Assembly (NCBI RefSeq): GCF_016860525.1
Contig: NZ_BNEA01000019.1
Location: 1 to 26,589 of the forward strand
Reading direction: 5' to 3'
Length of the DNA: 26,589 nucleotides
Origin: Streptomyces rubradiris
GTDB lineage: Bacteria > Actinomycetota > Actinomycetes > Streptomycetales > Streptomycetaceae
Shown one piece after another: positions 19,201 through 26,541 of the stretch. The position numbers and the translations under genes are program-made. How positions within the stretch are numbered: the first letter of the stretch is position 1; every line of letters begins with the position of its first letter. The notes below the pieces were generated by a model. It was not told the DNA's origin. It made no database searches and saw nothing but the letters and a program-made list of their open reading frames with translations.

Positions 19201-22200
19201 ATCAGGGCGTGACGACCTTCCTGGAGCTCGGGCCGGGGGGTGCGCTCACCACGATGGCGTCGGAGAGCCTGGAGTTGTCGGCGGCGTCCTGCATCGCGAC
19301 GCTGCGCGCGGACGGCGCAGAAGTCGCCGACGTGATGGCGGCCCTGGGCGAACTGCACGTCCGCGGCGTGGCCCTGGACTGGCCCGCGGCGTCGGCGGCC
19401 GGCCGTCCGCCTCGGCCCTGGCCACCGAACTGCCCACCTACGCGTTCCAGAGCCGGCGGTACTGGCTCGACCAGGCGGCGCTCGGGGACGCGGTCCCCGC
19501 GGCCGAGGCCGGGCCGGCCGACGGCCGGGAGGACGTTCAGGAGAGCGTCGCCGCCCGGTTGGCGAACCGGTCCCGGAACGAACGCCGGCGGGCCGCGCTC
19601 GAGGTGGTCCGGGAGTCGGTGGCGGTCGTGCTGGGCTATCAGCCGGCCGATCTCGACGCGATGGACGACGACCAGTCGTTCAGGAGCCTGGGCTTCGATT
19701 CGCTGGGCGGAGTACGGCTGCGTAACCGGCTGCGTGACCTCACGGGCGTCGACCTGCCCGTGACGGCGGTCTTCGACCACCCGACGCCGAAGGTCCTCGC
19801 GGCGCACGTGGCCGACGAGGTGGCGGGCGAGGTGGCCGAGGTGACCGATCGGGCTCCGGTGTCCCCGGCCGACCCCGACGAGCCCATCGCGATCATCGGC
19901 ATGGGCGTGCGGCTGCCCGGCGGCGTGGAGAGCCCGGACGACCTGTGGCGCCTGGTCATCGAGCGACGCGACGCGATCTCCGGCTTCCCCACCGACCGGG
20001 GCTGGGACACCGACGGGCTCTACCACCCGGATCCCGCGCACCCCGGGACCACCTACACCCGATCGGGCGGCTTCCTCTACGACGCCGCCCAGTTCGACCC
20101 TGGGCTGTTCGGGATCTCCCCGCGCGAGGCACTGGCCATGGACCCGCAGCAACGGCTGCTCCTGGAGGCGTCCTGGGAGGCCATGGAGCGGGCCGGCATC
20201 GACCCGCTGTCCGCCCGGGGCGAAGAGATCGGTGTGTTCACCGGGATCGTGCACCACGACTACGCGACCAGGCTGAACCGGATTCCCGAGGAGGTCCGTG
20301 GATACGTCATGACCGGCACGTCGCCGAGCGTCGCCTCGGGCCGGATCGCGTACGTCTTCGGCTTCGAGGGGCCGGCGGTGACCCTGGACACCGCGTGCTC
20401 GTCCTCGCTGGTCGCCATCCACCAGGCCGCGCAGGCCCTCCGGCACGGCGAGTGCACGATGGCGCTGGCGGGCGGGGCCACGGTGATGGCCAGCCCGGAG
20501 GCGTTCGTCGAGTTCTCCAGCCAGCGCGGGCTCTCCGCCGACGGCCGGTGCAAGACGTTCTCGTCCACCGCGGACGGCACCGGCTGGTCCGAGGGCGCCG
20601 GCGTCGTGCTTCTGGAGCGGCTCTCGGTGGCCCGGCAGCGCGGTCACCGTGTGCTGGCCACGATTCGCGGGTCGGCGGTCAACTCCGACGGTGTGTCCAA
20701 CGGGCTGACCGCGCCGAACGGGGCGGCCCAGCAAAGGGTGATCCGGCGGGCACTCGCCTCGGCCGGCATAGGTCCCGCCGACGTCGACGCGGTGGAGGCC
20801 CACGGGACCGGCACGGTGCTCGGCGACCCGATCGAGGCGGGGGCACTGCTTGCCACGTACGGGGAGGCCCGGGATGCAGGGCAGCCGCTGTGGCTCGGGT
20901 CCTTGAAATCCAACATCGGGCACACCCAGGCGGCCGCCGGTGTGGCCGGCGTGATCAAGATGGTCGAGGCGCTGCGGCACCGTGTGCTGCCGCCGACCAT
21001 CCATGTCGAGGAACCGACCGGACAGGTGGACTGGTCGGCAGGCACCCTCGCCCTGCTGACCGAGCCGCGGGAGTGGCCGCGGACCGGCCGGCCCCGGCGG
21101 GCCGGCGTCTCCGCGTTCGGTGCCAGCGGAACCAACGCGCACCTGATCCTCGAGCAGGCCCCGGCCGAGGAGGCCGCGACCGCCCCCTCCGAGGACCCGG
21201 AGCCGTTGAAGGCGCTCGCGACGAACATCGTGCCGCTGGTGGTGTCCGCCAAGAGCGCCCGGTCACTCGGCGCGCAGGCCACCCGGCTGCGAATGTTTCT
21301 GGACAGCCCCGCTCAGAGCGGCGAACCGACGCTGCCGGCGGTGGCGGACGCGCTGGTGCGTGGCCGGGCGACGCTGCCGGAGCGAGCGGTCGTGCTGGCC
21401 GGCTCGCGGGACGAGGCGCTGACCGGCCTCGCCGCGCTCGCCCGCGGCGAGGTGACGCCCAACCTGACCACGGGCAGCGTGACCGGCTCCGGAGCACCCG
21501 GCCGACTGGTTCTCGTCTTCCCGGGCCAGGGAGCGCAATGGGCGGGCATGGGGCGCACGCTGCTGGAGGGTTCCGCGGTCTTCCGGGCACGGATCGACGA
21601 GTGCGCGCGGGCACTGCGACCCTGGGTGGACTGGTCGCTGACCGATGTCCTGCGCGGCGAGGCGGACGAACAGACCCTCGGCCGCGTGGACGTCGTCCAG
21701 CCGGCGAGTTTCGCGATGATGGTCGGCCTGGCCGCGCTCTGGGAGTCGCTGGGCGTGCGGCCCGACGCGGTGGTGGGCCATTCCCAGGGGGAGATCGCGG
21801 CGGCGTGCGTCGCCGGTGTCCTGTCGCTGGCCGACGCCGCCCGCATCGTCGCGGTGCGCAGCCAGGCGATCGCGACCACACTGTCCGGCCGGGGCGGCAT
21901 GGCGTCGGTGATGCTCGGCGCGGACGAGGCCAACGACCGGCTGGCGGCCTGGGCCGGCCGGCTCGAGGTGGCCGTGGTGAACAGCCCGTCCTCGGTGGTC
22001 GTCGCCGGTGACGAGGAGTCGTTGGCGGAGGCACTGGAGTCCTTGACCCGGGACGGCGTACGGACCCGCCCGGTGCCGGTGGACTACGCCTCGCACACCC
22101 ACCACGTCGAACGCATCAGGGACGTCCTGGCGACGGCGCTGAGCGGGATCGACACCCGGCCTCCGCGCATACCGTTCTACTCGACGGTGACCGGTGGCTG

Positions 22201-24751
22201 GGTCGATGACGGCCATTGCCTCGACGCGGACTACTGGTACCAGAACCTGCGGCGGCCAGTCGGCTTCGGCCCGGCCGTGGCGAGTCTGCTGACCGAGGGC
22301 TTCGGAGTGTTCCTGGAAGTCAGCGGGCATCCGGTCCTGGTGCAGCCGATGACCGACGTCATCGACGACCCGGACGGCCCGCTGCGCGGCGCCGGGCGAC
22401 CGATCGTCTCCGGCACGCTGCGCCGGGGCGCCGACGGTCCGGCATCCTTCCTCGCCGCGGCCGCGCGGCTCTTCGCCGGCGGTGTGCCGCTCGACTGGAG
22501 CGCGACACTGCCGGCGCAACCGTCCCGGCACACGGTCGAGTTGCCCACCTACGCCTTCGACCGCCAGCACTTCTGGCTGGCCGAAGCCGCCGCGGACAAC
22601 GACCAACCGGCCGGCCGGGCGACGGATGCCGGCTTCTGGAACGCCATCGACGACGCCGATCCGGCGGCTCTGGCCACCATGCTCAAACTGTCCGCCCACC
22701 AGAGCCAGGCCCTGGACGCGGTACTGCCGGCCCTCGCCGACTGGCGCAAGGCACGCGAGAACTGGTCGGTCTCGGAGCGACTCCGGTACGCGATCGGCTG
22801 GGCCTCGCCCCCGCGCGAGGCCCTGGGCGTGCCCGCCGGCCGCTGGCTCGTCATCACGCCGGAGACCGCGGACGTCTTGCGCGACGGTCTGCTCGACCAG
22901 CTGCGGGCCAACGGCCTCGACGTCGTGCCCTGCGCGGTGGAAACCGGCCTGTCCAGGGACGAACTCGCCCGCAGGCTGGGCGGTTTCCTCACCGACGACG
23001 GGATCGCCGGCATCCTGTCCCTGCTCGCGCTCCCGGACCGGATGGAGAGCCACCGGCCGGATGCCGCGGCGCTCACCACCTCCACCCTGACCCTGATCCA
23101 GGCGCTCGCCGCGGCCGGTGCCACCGCGCCCCTGTGGTGCCTGACCCAGGGCGCGGTCAGCGTCGGTGTCCGCGACGCCGTCGCCGGGCCGGCCCACGTG
23201 GCCCAGGCGGCGGTGTGGGGACTCGGCCGGGCGGCCGCGCTCGAACGCCTGAACCAGTGGGGCGGTTTGATCGATCTGCCCGCCGAACCGGACGGCCGTG
23301 CCGTCCGGCACCTGCTCGGCGTGCTGACCGGCGTGTCCGGTGAGGACCAGGTGGCGATCCGACGGACCGGCGTCCATGTCCGGCGCCTGCGGCGTGCCCC
23401 CCATCCGGCCGGGACCGGGGGCGAACGGCAGTGGCGGCCGCACGGGACGGTCCTGGTCACCGGCGGTGCGGAGGGCCTCGGACGCTACGCCTCGCTGTGG
23501 CTGGCGCGGGCAGGCGCCGAGCGATTGGTGGTCACGACCAGCGGGCGCGAGCCCGGCGAGCGGGTCGAGTCACTGCGCGACGAGGTGGCGAAGCTGGACA
23601 AGGGCACCGTCGTCGAGTCGTGCGCGGACGCCGACCGGGACGCGCTCGCCGGCCTGGTCCACGCTCCGGGCCGCCCGTTGACCGCGGTCGTCCACGCCGC
23701 CGACCTGTCCCTGACCAGCTTGATCGACGAGACCGGTGACGCGGAGGTCACGGAGGTCTTCCGGGCCAAGGTGAACACCGCGGTCTGGCTCAGCGAGCTG
23801 ACGGCGGACCTTCCGCTCGACGCGTTCATCGTCTTCTCCTCGATCGCCGGCATCTGGGGCGGTGGCGGTCAAGCCGCCTACGGCGCGGCGAACGCGGTCC
23901 TCGACGCGCTGGTGCGGCGTCTGCGGGCGGACGGCGTCCCGGCGCAGGCGATCGCCTGGGGTGCGCTGACCGCGGGCGGCGCGGGAATGGACGAGGAGAC
24001 GCTGGCCCAGCTCCGGCGGCGCGGCGTCATCCCGATGACACCCGACACGGCGACAGCCGCGCTGGACCAGGCGGTCCAGGCCGCCACGGAATCGGTGGTC
24101 ATCGCCGACATGGACTGGAGCGCCTTCATCGTGCCGTTCACGTCGGCCCGCACCAGCCCGCTCTTCGACGACCTGCCGGAGGCCGCGGCGGCGATCGAGG
24201 CGGCACAGCCCTCCGACGACTTTGCCGAGAGCGCGTCGTCGCTGATGACGTCGCTGCGCGCGGTCGGGGCCGAACAGGACCGGATCCTGCTCCGGCTGGT
24301 GCGCAGCCAGGCGTCCATGGTCCTCGGTCACGGTGGTGCCGACGGGATCGGCGCGGCCCAGGCGTTCCAGGAGGCCGGTTTCGACTCGCTGGCGGCCGTC
24401 AACTTCCGCAACAGCCTGATCACCGCCACCGGGCTGAGGCTGCCGGCCACACTGATCTTCGACTGTCCGACCCCGCAGGCGGTGGTCGCATACCTGCGCT
24501 CGGAACTGCTCGAGGCCGAGGACGACGCGGATGTCCGCGAGGAGGACGTACGGCGGATCCTGGCCTCGGTGCCCTACCAGCGCCTCAAGGAGGCCGGTGT
24601 CCTGGAGACGCTGCTCGGCCTGGCCGACGCCGAGGCGGGCGGGGCCAGGGCATCGGACGAGGGCCCCGGGCCGGAGGCGGCCGCCGACGAGCTCATCGAC
24701 ATCATGGACGTCGACAGTCTGATCAAGCGGGCGCTCGGCTCCGGCAGCTGA
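8743..24751 (+). CDS. rifA-like: Type I polyketide synthase, RifA-like: AHBA loading module plus modules 1-3 (many frameshifts)
   Basis: This is a modular PKS of roughly 5,300 residues once its frame is repaired. Domain order: adenylation, degenerate KR, ACP (loading); KS-AT-DH-KR-ACP (module 1); KS-AT-ACP (module 2); KS-AT-KR-ACP (module 3); C-terminal docking segment. AT motifs predict methylmalonyl, malonyl and methylmalonyl extenders. The loading module is of the kind that adenylates AHBA and transfers it to its own ACP without CoA. Frame is lost at about twenty or more points between 8983 and 19400, for example near 8983, 10003, 10520, 11215, 11705, 12370, 12664, 13665, 13790, 14150, 14215, 14330, 15655, 17220 and 18000. 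In the cases resolved base by base, one missing G or C in a run explains the break. From about 19400 to the TGA at 24749-24751 the frame is clean for 5.3 kb. The product would be an AHBA-primed tetraketide handed to another PKS. The other possibility is a dead gene; the base pattern favours sequence error. Confidence 0.92.
10300..11340 (+). other. PKS loading module: degenerate ketoreductase
   Basis: The segment starts with [11 protein letters not shown], a typical KR structural-subdomain opening. It continues with [13 protein letters not shown] and [20 protein letters not shown], a damaged nucleotide-binding loop in place of TGGTGxLG. No Ser-Tyr-Asn catalytic set is present. A reductase-like remnant between A and ACP is the same oddity described in the rifamycin loading module. 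It is probably structural. Confidence 0.78.
11500..11700 (+). other. PKS loading ACP with a variant phosphopantetheine motif
   Basis: The motif reads [16 protein letters not shown] (near 11550-11597) instead of LGFDSLxxVELR. The attachment serine is kept, but the preceding Asp is Asn and the following Leu is Val. The rest ([20 protein letters not shown]) is a normal ACP C-terminus. It would carry the AHBA starter. Confidence 0.85.
11730..13012 (+). other. PKS module 1 ketosynthase
   Basis: Extending KS with [13 protein letters not shown] (Cys at 12249-12251), VEGHGTG (His) and [12 protein letters not shown] (His), so the Cys-His-His set is complete. Frame breaks near 12370 and 12664 are each restored by one C: the first gives [15 protein letters not shown] and the second [15 protein letters not shown]. 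The Cys in DTACSSS, rather than Gln, shows it is an extension KS and not a KSQ loading domain. Confidence 0.9.
13325..14190 (+). other. PKS module 1 acyltransferase, methylmalonyl type
   Basis: [13 protein letters not shown] opens the domain. The active site is [14 protein letters not shown] (Ser 13609-13611), and the specificity motif YASH is at 13910-13921. GHSQG plus YASH predicts methylmalonyl-CoA. Two nearby frame changes (13665 and 13790) bracket [20 protein letters not shown]. The post-AT linker motif [12 protein letters not shown] follows near 14340-14377 after further breaks. Confidence 0.87.
14418..15140 (+). other. PKS module 1 dehydratase-like domain (activity doubtful)
   Basis: [15 protein letters not shown] opens a DH fold and [14 protein letters not shown] keeps the conserved Asp (14922-14924). 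The first catalytic motif is unclear: [17 protein letters not shown] has a His but the spacing to the Gly and Pro is one residue long for HxxxGxxxxP. Several frame breaks lie around it. RifA module 1 also carries a DH thought not to act, so a non-dehydrating domain would fit. Confidence 0.68.
15150..16240 (+). other. PKS module 1 ketoreductase, probably B-type
   Basis: Catalytic Ser and Tyr are in [21 protein letters not shown] (one motif near 16027-16090, Tyr at 16077-16079). The nucleotide loop reads [16 protein letters not shown] once one G missing near 15655 is restored. [14 protein letters not shown], with one G restored near 15908, provides the LDD motif of B-type reductases. It should give a D-configured 3-hydroxyl. 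Confidence 0.82.
16480..16720 (+). other. PKS module 1 ACP
   Basis: The motif [16 protein letters not shown] has the phosphopantetheine serine at 16603-16605, and [19 protein letters not shown] follows. The frame is clean from the ACP into the next KS. Confidence 0.93.
16761..16798. repeat. 17-bp direct repeat in the ACP1-KS2 linker
   Basis: GCCGAGGGCGACGGCCG occurs at 16761-16777 and again at 16782-16798, a 21-base period. It encodes PRATAAE then PRATAGE in the flexible Ala/Pro linker. It is a simple slippage-type expansion in an unstructured region. Confidence 0.85.
16801..18070 (+). other. PKS module 2 ketosynthase
   Basis: [13 protein letters not shown] (Cys 17313-17315), [16 protein letters not shown] and [12 protein letters not shown] give a complete catalytic set. 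Breaks occur near 17220 (one G missing, restoring [12 protein letters not shown]), 17390, 17690, 17780 and 18000-18060. The end should read [20 protein letters not shown] but is scrambled by indels. Confidence 0.85.
18390..19330 (+). other. PKS module 2 acyltransferase, malonyl type, altered active site
   Basis: The specificity motif HAFH (18993-19004, in [13 protein letters not shown]) predicts malonyl-CoA. The nucleophile motif reads [14 protein letters not shown] rather than GHSIGEF: Tyr (18696-18698) stands where Ser is required. The opening loop reads LFPVQGSQ rather than LFPGQGSQ. The surrounding frames are badly broken, so sequencing error is plausible. If real, the domain is inactive. 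No KR or DH follows. Confidence 0.8.
19590..19815 (+). other. PKS module 2 ACP
   Basis: [16 protein letters not shown] carries the attachment serine at 19700-19702. It follows the post-AT linker [15 protein letters not shown] directly, so module 2 has no reductive domain and leaves a beta-ketone. Confidence 0.93.
19870..21165 (+). other. PKS module 3 ketosynthase
   Basis: An intact KS with [13 protein letters not shown] (Cys 20396-20398), [13 protein letters not shown] and [12 protein letters not shown]. It lies in the clean 5.3-kb frame and ends [15 protein letters not shown]. Confidence 0.95.
21510..22420 (+). other. PKS module 3 acyltransferase, methylmalonyl type
   Basis: [27 protein letters not shown] (Ser 21782-21784) and YASH (22085-22096) predict methylmalonyl-Co[21 protein letters not shown] also matches methylmalonyl-type ATs. 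[13 protein letters not shown] marks the end of the post-AT linker. Confidence 0.94.
22620..24140 (+). other. PKS module 3 ketoreductase, A-type pattern
   Basis: [19 protein letters not shown] is the dimerisation element typical of modules with KR but no DH. The nucleotide loop is [17 protein letters not shown]. Catalytic Ser and Tyr lie in [20 protein letters not shown] (Tyr 23879-23881). There is no LDD ([10 protein letters not shown] instead) and a Trp stands eight residues before the Tyr, the A-type signature, so an L-hydroxyl is predicted. Confidence 0.88.
24270..24510 (+). other. PKS module 3 ACP
   Basis: [16 protein letters not shown] carries the attachment serine at 24386-24388. [19 protein letters not shown] completes the fold. 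Confidence 0.94.
24535..24748 (+). other. PKS C-terminal docking segment
   Basis: Two predicted helices ([20 protein letters not shown] and [12 protein letters not shown]), a flexible Gly/Ala/Pro stretch and a last helix [16 protein letters not shown] are the pattern of class 1 docking tails. They hand the chain to the N-terminus of a following PKS protein. No thioesterase or release domain is present. Confidence 0.85.
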
Positions 24752-24772
24752 TCGCCGGAGCCGAGCTGGACG

Positions 24773-24809
24773 GTGGCGCCGGGGCCGGCCGGAAACCGGC
24801 CGGCGCCAC
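24773..24809 (+). terminator. Strong hairpin 21 bases after the PKS stop
   Basis: GTGGCGCC at 24773-24780 pairs with GGCGCCAC at the right end, and CCGGCCGG pairs with CCGGCCGG around an AAA loop. There is no T-run. It probably ends the PKS message. Confidence 0.75.
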
Positions 24810-24985
24810 TGCCTGATGAGGACCAGGCACGCCTGCCGCGTGCCGGGGCCGGCGGCCACGCCCCGGCCTGGGGGCACATCGGCGAAGCCGGGCCGGAGCG
24901 AGAACTGGCCCTCGCCGTTGCAGAGCACGGGATATTCGCCGGACACCACCTCGAACGGATCGGCCGTGACGGTCTTCTCCGTCAC
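24806..24985 (-). pseudogene. MbtH-like protein, truncated and lacking its conserved tryptophans
   Basis: About 60 codons from a GTG at 24985 read as an MbtH-family protein: DPFEVVSGEYPVLCNGEGQF, SLRPGFADVPPGRGV, then GPGTRQACLVLIRQW. The family pattern is NPFD..G.F.VL.N.EGQ.SLWP....PAGW, then R..CL.YI..NWTDMRP. Here SLWP is SLRP and PAGW is PPGR, both a TGG to CGG change, and the NWTDMRP tail is gone. Similarity ends at about 24806, inside the PKS terminator hairpin, and no stop follows in frame. MbtH proteins help NRPS adenylation domains fold; no NRPS is present here. It looks like a decayed remnant cut off at the PKS 3' end. The terminator at 25051-25101 separates it from the P450. Confidence 0.72.
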
Positions 24986-25050
24986 AAGGCCATGGTTCAC
25001 CCCACGCTGAAAGGGCGCCCGTCCGCGGGCTGTGGGGGCCGCTGAACGAG

Positions 25051-25101
25051 AAAAAGGCCCAGCAGGTGGGCAGCACACTTCGGCTGCTCCACCGCTGGGC
25101 C
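25051..25101 (-). terminator. Rho-independent terminator of the P450 gene
   Basis: GGCCCAGC (from 25056) and GCTGGGCC (to 25101) form the base of the hairpin, with GGTGG/CCACC and GCAGC/GCTGC further up, two single-base bulges and loop ACACTTCG. On the minus strand it is followed by TTTTTCTC (25055 downward). It begins about 15 bases past the P450 stop. The stem could also stop plus-strand readthrough from the PKS. Confidence 0.9.
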
Positions 25102-25115
25102 CGTGCTTCGGTCCG

Positions 25116-26318
25116 TCAGCCCTTGCGGACCTCGATGGGCAGCTGGTTGACGCCGATCATCGCCCAGGGGTTGCGCAGGTTGACCGGTAGGTCGTCGCGT
25201 ACGCGGATGTCGCTGTACCGCTCCATCAGAAGGCGCAGGGCGATCCCCACCTCGAGCCGCGCCAGCGGCGCGCCGAGGCAGAAGTGCATGCCCTTGCCGA
25301 ACGTCAGGTGCGGGTTGGGGGCCCGGTGGATGTCGAACCGGTCCGGGTCGGCGAAGACGCGGTCATCGCGGTTCGCGGTGGTCAGCCACGCCAGGACGAA
25401 GGCGCCGGCCGGGATCTTCTGCCCGCCGATCTCGACGTCCTTCGTCGCCTGCCGCCCGAGACGGGGGAACGGAGGCCGGTAGCGCATCGACTCCTCGACC
25501 GCGGCCGGAATCAGCGCGGGATCGGCCCGCAGCTGCGTCCACACCTCGGGGTTCTCGTGCAACGCGAGAACCGTGTTGCCCAGGGTGGAGGTCGCGGTGA
25601 CGTGGCCGGCGAGCAGCAGCAGGCCGAGGAAGCCGACGGTCTCCTCGTCGTCCAGCCGCACACCGTCGACCTCGACCTCCAGAAGCTTGCTGGTGAGGTC
25701 GTCGCCCGGGTTCTTGCGGCGGCGGCGGACGAACTCCAGCAGGTGGGTGTTCAACTCGCGCAGCAGCGGCGCGACATTGTTCACCGCGCTCTCCCCGAGG
25801 GAATCCAGCGACTGTTCCGGATCGACGTTGTGCACCTCGAAGAAGGTGTCGGACAGCCGCCGGACGAACGCGCGGTCGCTGACCGGGATGCCGAGCATCT
25901 CGGCGATGACGATGAACGGCAGCGGGTAGCCCAGCTGCTCGATCAGGTCCCACTGGTCGCCGCCGGCGTCCGCGTCGTCGAGCAGCTGCAAGGTCACCTC
26001 GGTGATCCGGGGTTCAAGTCCGGCGATCATCTTCGGGGTGAACGCGCGGCTGACCAGGCCGCGCAGCCGCCGGTGCACCGGATCGTCCGCCCCGAAGTTG
26101 CCCTTCTTGAACAGATCGAAGTCTTCCTGCTTGGGAGCCAGCGGGGCGACGTCGGACGAGAAGGCCGCCGAGTCGGTCAGCACCTGCAGGACGTCGTGGT
26201 AATCGAGTACGTGCCACGCCTTGATCTTGTCGTCGAAGTGCACGGCTCCGCGCTCGCGCAGCCCGTCGAGATAGGCGAGAAAGTTGGACAGTATCCGTTC
26301 GGATTGTTTCACGCTCAT
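25116..26318 (-). CDS. Cytochrome P450
   Basis: The protein has 400 residues, normal for soluble bacterial P450s. The K-helix ExxR is E276-R279 (EESMR). The haem loop is HLTFGKGMHFCLGAPLAR with Cys347 as the thiolate ligand. The I-helix reads LLLLAGHVTATSTLGN (residues 233-248): the usual acidic residue before the Thr is Val, as in some macrolide and polyketide P450s. The ATG at 26318 was chosen because a purine-rich AGAGAAGTGAG lies just upstream; a longer reading from 26396 lacks this. It is cytosolic and would need ferredoxin and reductase partners, not seen here. It probably hydroxylates or otherwise oxidises the ansamycin scaffold. The site and substrate cannot be read. The frame is intact. 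Confidence 0.95.
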   Translation of the reverse strand: MSVKQSERILSNFLAYLDGLRERGAVHFDDKIKAWHVLDYHDVLQVLTDSAAFSSDVAPLAPKQEDFDLFKKGNFGADDPVHRRLRGLVSRAFTPKMIAGLEPRITEVTLQLLDDADAGGDQWDLIEQLGYPLPFIVIAEMLGIPVSDRAFVRRLSDTFFEVHNVDPEQSLDSLGESAVNNVAPLLRELNTHLLEFVRRRRKNPGDDLTSKLLEVEVDGVRLDDEETVGFLGLLLLAGHVTATSTLGNTVLALHENPEVWTQLRADPALIPAAVEESMRYRPPFPRLGRQATKDVEIGGQKIPAGAFVLAWLTTANRDDRVFADPDRFDIHRAPNPHLTFGKGMHFCLGAPLARLEVGIALRLLMERYSDIRVRDDLPVNLRNPWAMIGVNQLPIEVRKG

Positions 26319-26528
26319 GAAACTCACTTCTCTCGTACGGCCCGATTCCGCGCTACTCGCCAGCCACCGTAGAACCGGACCGAACCGGCCGGACATCCCT
26401 CACCTTGCTAAGCGTCTCAACAGCCGCCTTGCACGGACTCGTTGGACGCTCATGCCGAACCCGCTGGTGCGGCGTGTTCGCACCGCCAACCGTCAGGCCG
26501 GGGGATGGGGATCGCTTCCGGCGCGGCC

Positions 26529-26535
26529 TATTAAT
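26529..26535 (+). promoter_or_regulatory. Candidate -10 element of a leaderless fgd-like transcript
   Basis: TATTAAT stands out in GC-rich DNA and ends six bases before the ATG at 26542. That distance would put the transcription start on or beside the start codon. No usable -35 is evident at 17-18 bases upstream. Confidence 0.4.
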
Positions 26536-26541
26536 GGGGGC

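Noticed and set aside
8743..19400. PKS regarded as several separate small PKS genes because of stop codons
   Set aside because: Domains continue in the expected order across every break and resume in another frame within a few codons, with no new starts or ribosome binding sites. One damaged reading frame is the simpler explanation.
19870..24140. A DH domain in module 3
   Set aside because: After the post-AT linker the sequence is the FWNAI dimerisation element followed by the KR. No HxxxGxxxxP or HPALLD motif is present.
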